Notes under the pieces: model-generated
Told to the model about the DNA's origin: nothing
Seen by the model: only the letters and a program-made list of their open reading frames with translations
Database searches by the model: none
Shown: positions 58,920 to 64,000 of the stretch, piece after piece
How the letters are laid out: each line of letters opens with the position of its first letter
Numbering within the stretch: position 1 is the first letter of the stretch
Program-made: the position numbers and the translations under genes
Source: Dentipellis sp. KUC8613
Taxonomy: Eukaryota; Basidiomycota; Agaricomycetes; Russulales; Hericiaceae
Assembly (NCBI GenBank): GCA_002286715.1
Contig: NSJX01000007.1
Span: forward strand, 60,253 to 124,252
Length of the DNA: 64,000 nt
Direction of reading: 5' to 3'

Positions 58920-61900
58920 CTACAAGAACTCCTTGATACGACTGATTCCTCTACTCTTTTCTACGAAGCCGGCTTCTTCCGTCTCTTCCAATGAAGGTAT
59001 CCCCTATCCAAACGTAGATTAGCGAGACGCAATAGGTGAGGAGCGGCAAAACGTACCGCTTTGAAGTCTAATTGCGAAAGCGGAAGCTGTGAAGTCATCA
59101 CATTAGAATGAAAGATGCTTAGGCTCTTCGACGACTCACTATCTTTGTCCTCTTGAAAATCTTCCAGCCGACGTAAAGAGCGGCGTAGATGGGCAGATTG
59201 ATGTCTGTCAATCATGTCAGACCAGGATATACCCATAAGTCTGAGGATGAGGATGTCTTACATGAGGCGACAAAATCGGATCCATTGAAGTTCCAGAATA
59301 CTGACATCCCGCTAACAAGGATAAAGAAGACAGACCTATACATCGAGATGAAATCATGACGACAGTCAACATAGCAGGTGGTGCCCACCAGAATATAGTC
59401 CATACAGCTGCAAAAGGCTGCAATTTGGAGCGATATACGCCGTGGGCTAGGTTACGGTTGATGCCCTGTGCCTTGAGACCGTAGTCTGAAGACGATGACA
59501 GGGATAATGAGTTGGTCATCACGCCCAGGAAGACAATGCATCACTGACAAAAGCGTAAATAAGTGACCCCAATCATGAGCCAGCTGGAGAGCTTGTCAGT
59601 CCGGGTTGACCGAATGGAAAATCAGACGCTGAACGTACTTCAACAAGCTCCCGACAGTGCCTTACACGGATATCAGTTGACTACCAGCGTGAAGATACAA
59701 ATAATCTTATGACACGCACTCAAGCTCACGAACCAGCTGGATATCATGCGTCAATACAATATCCCGATGTATCAACGAGTAAACGTACTTGAAGACCGTC
59801 CCAGCTGTATTATTCACATTCAGGAAGGCAAGGAACGCGAAGAGACCCTAAAACGTGACTTTGAGCATGAGGAAACGCTAGCAGGTCTTCGAAGGACTGA
59901 CCGTGGTCAAAACGGATATCAGGGGCACACCAGACGCTGTCACTCGGCTGAACAACCGAGGCGCCTGCCCGTGTAAAGCCAGGGCATAAAGCAGCCGTGA
60001 TGCTGAGAAAAGCATTCCGTTGGCGGACGAGAAAGCGCTGGTCATGACGACAGCATTGATGATGTGGGGTAACACTGGAGGGCGGGGTTATCATGAGCGG
60101 GGTGAACATAAGACGCGAGGACATACCCTTGACGCCTGCTCTGTTGAAGGCGATAACGAACGGGGACTGAGCGGCATTCGATGTCTTTCTGTGGTACACC
60201 AAGCCATCAGCAGTGGAAGTTCCTATCGATAGTACCGTACTCACTTCAGCAAATCCGGATCATTTGAAGGCACAAGCATTCCGATGATCAGGGAAGTGAG
60301 GATCTGGTAGAACCATTGGTAAATAAATTTGGTTCGTCGAACCGAACAGACGCACGTAGCACAAGGTTATACGGAAGAACACTGTCCGCATGGCCGTGAT
60401 GATGTTCTTCCTTGGGTTTCGCGTTTCGGCAGCGGCACTGGGACCGATCAGACAGATATATGGAAGAACAAATGGAAGGAACCCACACTGTGACTATCTC
60501 CATTCCAACCATGGAGAAAGCCGCCGGGGTGATGGCCAAAAGCAGCCCTATCCAACGTCCCCGAGCACCGGGTGCAAGAGCTGGCGTCGTGTTCGTCAGA
60601 AGCGAGTTCGTCTACATGCTGATGATTCTGGACTCACAGGACACCAAAGCTCCAGGGTTGTGCCAGAACTACTCAACATTGAGCATATGAACCGAGCTTG
60701 AATGTTTGTTCACAAACCTCAAAGCCGTGGCTGAGACAACATTGAGCCAAACACGAGCGCGCGGAAGCGAAGTGAGAGCATACCGCTGATGATCAGGTCC
60801 TCCACCGAGATTTACCGCGAGGCCACCAATGACCTGTACATGAAGGTAAGTTTACTTAGTCAGATGAATGAACGGCTATCCCGACCAATCCGGCAACAAG
60901 CATGACTGAAACCGCCAAAAAACTGTCAGAGCCAAGAACGCAGATCAAGTTTATATGACTCACGCTTGAGCGTTGAGAACACGACCTCAGCTGTTCATGA
61001 ACCGATGAGATCAATACATGCAATCCCGACTTATTCTTCGACCCACTGTTCCCGAAAACCCTAAGTCGAAGGTATCAGCATGAGAAAGATATGGATACGA
61101 GGAGCACGTACCTTGCGCCGAACACATTCACGCAATAAACCAACACGATGAAGACCGCGATGTAGATTCCCGTATGGTCAGGCTGCTGTAAGCGTTAATT
61201 CGAATCCATAGGCATGCGTCACCGATACTGACATTCGCGTCCCAGAACCCGATTAGTACCGCGCCAGCTGTTATCTCTGCCGGGAGCGTGATTGCACAGG
61301 TCTAATAGAATTGAGATGGTGAATGAATTCGAGTGTGATAGGCACACATACGTAGAAGTAATTCTGGCCGGGTCAAGCGATGTAAATTTAGCGCTTGACG
61401 ACAAAGACAGGCGCTTACCCATCCGACCTGAGGTGGCAAATCAGCATGACAATAGGCCCTCGGGAGCGGGAGAGACGTTGCTCACGGCAAAACCAAGGGC
61501 AGGATCTACCCAGCGAGCAGCTGAGGATTGGCGGGTTGGGATACTACTCGAGATATTTCTGTTAGAAAAACTCACCGTAGTGGGAGAACGTCCCCGACAC
61601 AGGTGCGAACGCGCACATTTCAGAGATACATGCTAGAGACCTGACAGGCCAGGCGCGTCAGTTATCAGAGCGTGACATAGACAATTTGAGGACTTGCGTG
61701 AATGCAACAGTGCCAACATGGATGAATACTAAAAGTACACCCAAGGGACCGGTGACAGCCAGGATCTGTCCGAGACCAAGGAATAGGCCGGTGCCAACGA
61801 CACTTGCAATCTAGAATGATAGACATAGTTGTTCAAAAATTCCAGGCATTGACTCTAAGCATTCGCGCTCACTGCAAACCTTCGACATGGCTGTCAGAAG

Positions 61901-62085
61901 TCCCAAAAACAGAAGCATGCGAGGACTTACATTTGAATATGTCGTCCGCTTAACCTCCGCTGTACTCTGTCATGCTTCGCGTCATAGAACCCAACGGCCT
62001 CTGGTAGAGGCGAGCCAACATCTATGCTGCCTGTATGATCTGCTTCGACGTCTCCTGCATGGTCGAGCTCGCTCTTCGTAGACAT
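58920..62085 (-). CDS. Amino-acid permease (APC superfamily, AAT/YAT type)
   Basis: Plasma-membrane amino-acid/proton symporter. Starts at ATG 62085 with MSTKSELDHAGDVEADHTGS and runs through about 15 short exons to TAG 58920. Visible: RRLSGRHIQM, IASVVGTGLFLGLGQILAVT (conserved G-rich first span), GPLGVLLVFIHVGTVAF, VIGGLAVNLGGGPDHQR, FWHNPGALVS, IGLLLAITPAAFSMVGMEIV, SAAAETRNPRKNIITAMR (the A/G-E-T-x-NPRK motif), VFFR, and FVIAFNRAGVKG. Near the C-terminus there are LPIYAALYVGWKIFKRTKI and the terminal IPSLEETEEAGF typical of the family. The last intron (GTACGT...GATAG) restores the frame and gives the end IKEFL. Roughly 560 residues; no damage seen. Exact amino acid unknown. Confidence 0.88.
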
Positions 62086-62748
62086 GGCAGCTTCGGGGCT
62101 GAGAGACGCTGCGTCAAAGAGAGCAAAGTCCAGGAAACAGCAAGACCTGTACGTCCGAGGAGATAGAGGTCACAGAAAGGGATGGGCAGCGACAATAGCT
62201 CTCCTCGTCACGCATGTATAAACCTGTGAGCCAGCTCCATCAAACCTTCCAGTTTCAGGTGGTCTCAGGGCTGGCCGAGGACGGCGTCTTCGGGGCGATA
62301 CCGAAAGAAGTCGAAGAATCCAGGTATCGCAGACTCTCCAGGGCTCTCCAAGCCGCAATGCGGATCTTGATCTTCTCTGATGTTGTTGGCCCATATTTTC
62401 TGCCGCTCGAGCCATGCGTGATAGGTCGATCAGGATCGACAAAGCCAACTCGTTGGATTCAACGTCCTCTTGAGCGTGTGGAAAGGCTGGATATGAGCGC
62501 GTGTGAGCGCTAGGTGACTGAGCCCGATTATACTCTAGGAAATGATCGTTGTTTCCGGGCCGCGGCCGTACGGAATTTGCCGCGCTCTCGAGCGCCCAAG
62601 CCGTCCCGCTAAACGCCCAGACTCGTAAATCATGCAACGTAAATGTATACGACAGAAAAAAAAAATCATAACACATCGCTCGCCGACATCATCCTAACCC
62701 AACAAGCGAGCGATCATTCGTCTCGCCACGAGCGACAAATTTACAAAT
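62086..62748. other. Intergenic, permease promoter
   Basis: About 660 bp between the permease start and the 3' end of the vWA gene. No supported gene. Confidence 0.45.
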
Positions 62749-64000
62749 CTAACGGGAGTACTGCGGATAGTCGACCCGAGGCAGAGACGACGAGACTGAG
62801 TTATCCAGGGCATTGTCGACGGCTCCCATAAGAATTTTTATGAGGGTCTCGGTCCTGAACAGTGGGTCGTTGGGGTTGAAGACAGTAGTGTCCACGATGT
62901 CCTACACAAAAACGTCAGCGCTGGACCAAGTGTTAAGCGTCAAAGCCCGTTGCCCACCCGGATCCCATGCATGTGCTCCAGGCCGTCGTCAAGCTCTCGA
63001 AGCGCTTCCGTAGCCCCTGGATCATCGCCGATCTGAACAAATTGAATGCCAAGCTGGCGCAGAGGGACACCACTGAGATCCAACCGCCTCGCAGTCTCGA
63101 TGATGACTTCTTTCGGATCGTCCGCTGAGTGAAATGGTTTTGAATATCAGATCAAAATGCGACAATGACGGGCGGCTTACTAGGAACGCCATCTGTGATC
63201 ACCACAATGCTGATCGGCTTGTGCCCAAGTCTTCGGTCCTCCAGCTTGGGGACGTAAATACTGAGGACATCTTCCAGTTTCTTGCCAGTGGGAGTTTGAC
63301 CTAGCAAACCACCTTCATCTCAGTGTCACGAACGATGCTGAACCAGGGAGCCAAGGTACCTTCAGGCATCACGAGATCGAAGAGAGATCGAACAGCGCTT
63401 CGGTCCTAGGATTACAACATTAATATGCAAGTGAGCTGTTCGATCGAGGGGCTCACCTTGAGTTCAAAGCGGTATCGGGGATCGTTCAGGAAGAATATAT
63501 CCAATCCGTCTGTCCCCACTTTTCCGGAGACTTCAGCGACGCCAGCCAGAGCCTCGCGCGCATCATTCCATGCTTGACCAGCCATCTACTCGACAATTAG
63601 TATTTGTCGTATTGTGAAGCGTACGAATATATAAATGTACTACCCACCGACATGGAATCGTCGACGATGATGACAGTCTTGATCAAACTAACATGATATA
63701 ACTTCAAGTTTGATCGAAGCACGAGGGGTCGTTACGCACTTGAGACGCCGCAAGCCGGTTGGCTGAGGAGCCTGGGGTTCAGCGCCCGCCTCCAAAGACC
63801 TGCTACCAATACTACTGGTGGCATTGCCTGTGATCGCCAGTGACTCCTGGAAAGCCCAGCGGACAGGCGTGAGAGCCTCGACGAGCACCTCATAGCTCGA
63901 GACCTGAACGCCGCACAGTGAGCATAGAGAATTCAAGACGGGCGATGGAAATCACATCGATCTCGCGACCGTTGTAGGGTATGGCCGCACCGAGCCTCAA
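62749..64000 (-). CDS. von Willebrand factor A-domain protein (5' end off the window)
   Basis: Read on the minus strand from the right edge: LGAAIPYNGREID, then SSYEVLVEALTPVRWAFQES, and the vWA core. The metal-site motif is TVIIVDDSMSMAGQAWNDAR (D-x-S-x-S), followed by GLDIFFLNDPRYRFELK, DRSAVRSLFDLVMPEGQTPT (conserved Thr), GHKPISIVVITDGVPTDDP (conserved Asp), LGIQFVQIGDD and LEHMHGIRDIVDTTVF. It ends LPRVDYPQYSR. Intracellular vWA proteins of this kind are widespread in Agaricomycetes and mostly uncharacterised. About 330 residues are in view over six exons. The start is beyond position 64000, so the N-terminus is unknown. Confidence 0.85.

Overview
The window is nuclear DNA from a filamentous basidiomycete, most likely an Agaricomycete. 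Genes are broken by many short (about 45-65 nt) GT-AG introns. Basidiomycete-type families recur: a FunK1-like kinase, multi-spanning membrane proteins of unknown function, UstYa-type oxidases and DUF5745-type proteins. Several promoters carry TATATAAG-like boxes. One run of N (13677-13801) shows this is a draft assembly. Exon boundaries given here were read by eye and small exons may be off by a few bases.

Layout. 1-2579: 3' part of mitochondrial FAD glycerol-3-phosphate dehydrogenase (+). 2865-13032: a non-LTR retrotransposon (LINE) bounded by a 14-bp target duplication and a poly-A tail, with ORF1 (zinc knuckle) and ORF2 (endonuclease, reverse transcriptase, RNase H) broken by one TGA; its 5' leader holds a well-formed antisense three-exon gene. 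13168-15499: peroxisomal-type acyl-CoA/4-coumarate-CoA ligase (-). 15943-17576: degenerate FunK1-like kinase (-). 20165-21716: aquaglyceroporin (+). 22526-23837: Wss1/WLM protease (-). 24722-27139: decaying carboxylesterase (+). 27324-28685: membrane protein (-). 29776-32075: Ser/Thr kinase (+). 32414-34243: NAPE-PLD-like metallo-hydrolase (-). 35284-36630: membrane protein (-).

38045-43863 is the most unusual part. A UstYa-family oxidase (-) and a small membrane protein (+) are divergently arranged. They are followed by three tandem genes for tiny secreted peptides sharing the motif PxPGxF(V/I)ExxGVTQ(D/N)T, the third with three copies on an 84-nt period, and then by a SAM methyltransferase. 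This resembles the parts list of a fungal RiPP (dikaritin-like) pathway, but the peptide family is not one I recognise and the link is inference.

The rest is mainly housekeeping: SEN54 tRNA-splicing subunit (+), GPI-anchored aspartic protease (-), tail-anchored RING protein (-), DUF5745-like protein (-), dysferlin-domain peroxin (+), tRNA-Gly(GCC), MFS transporter (-), amino-acid permease (-) and a vWA-domain protein (-) that runs off the right edge.
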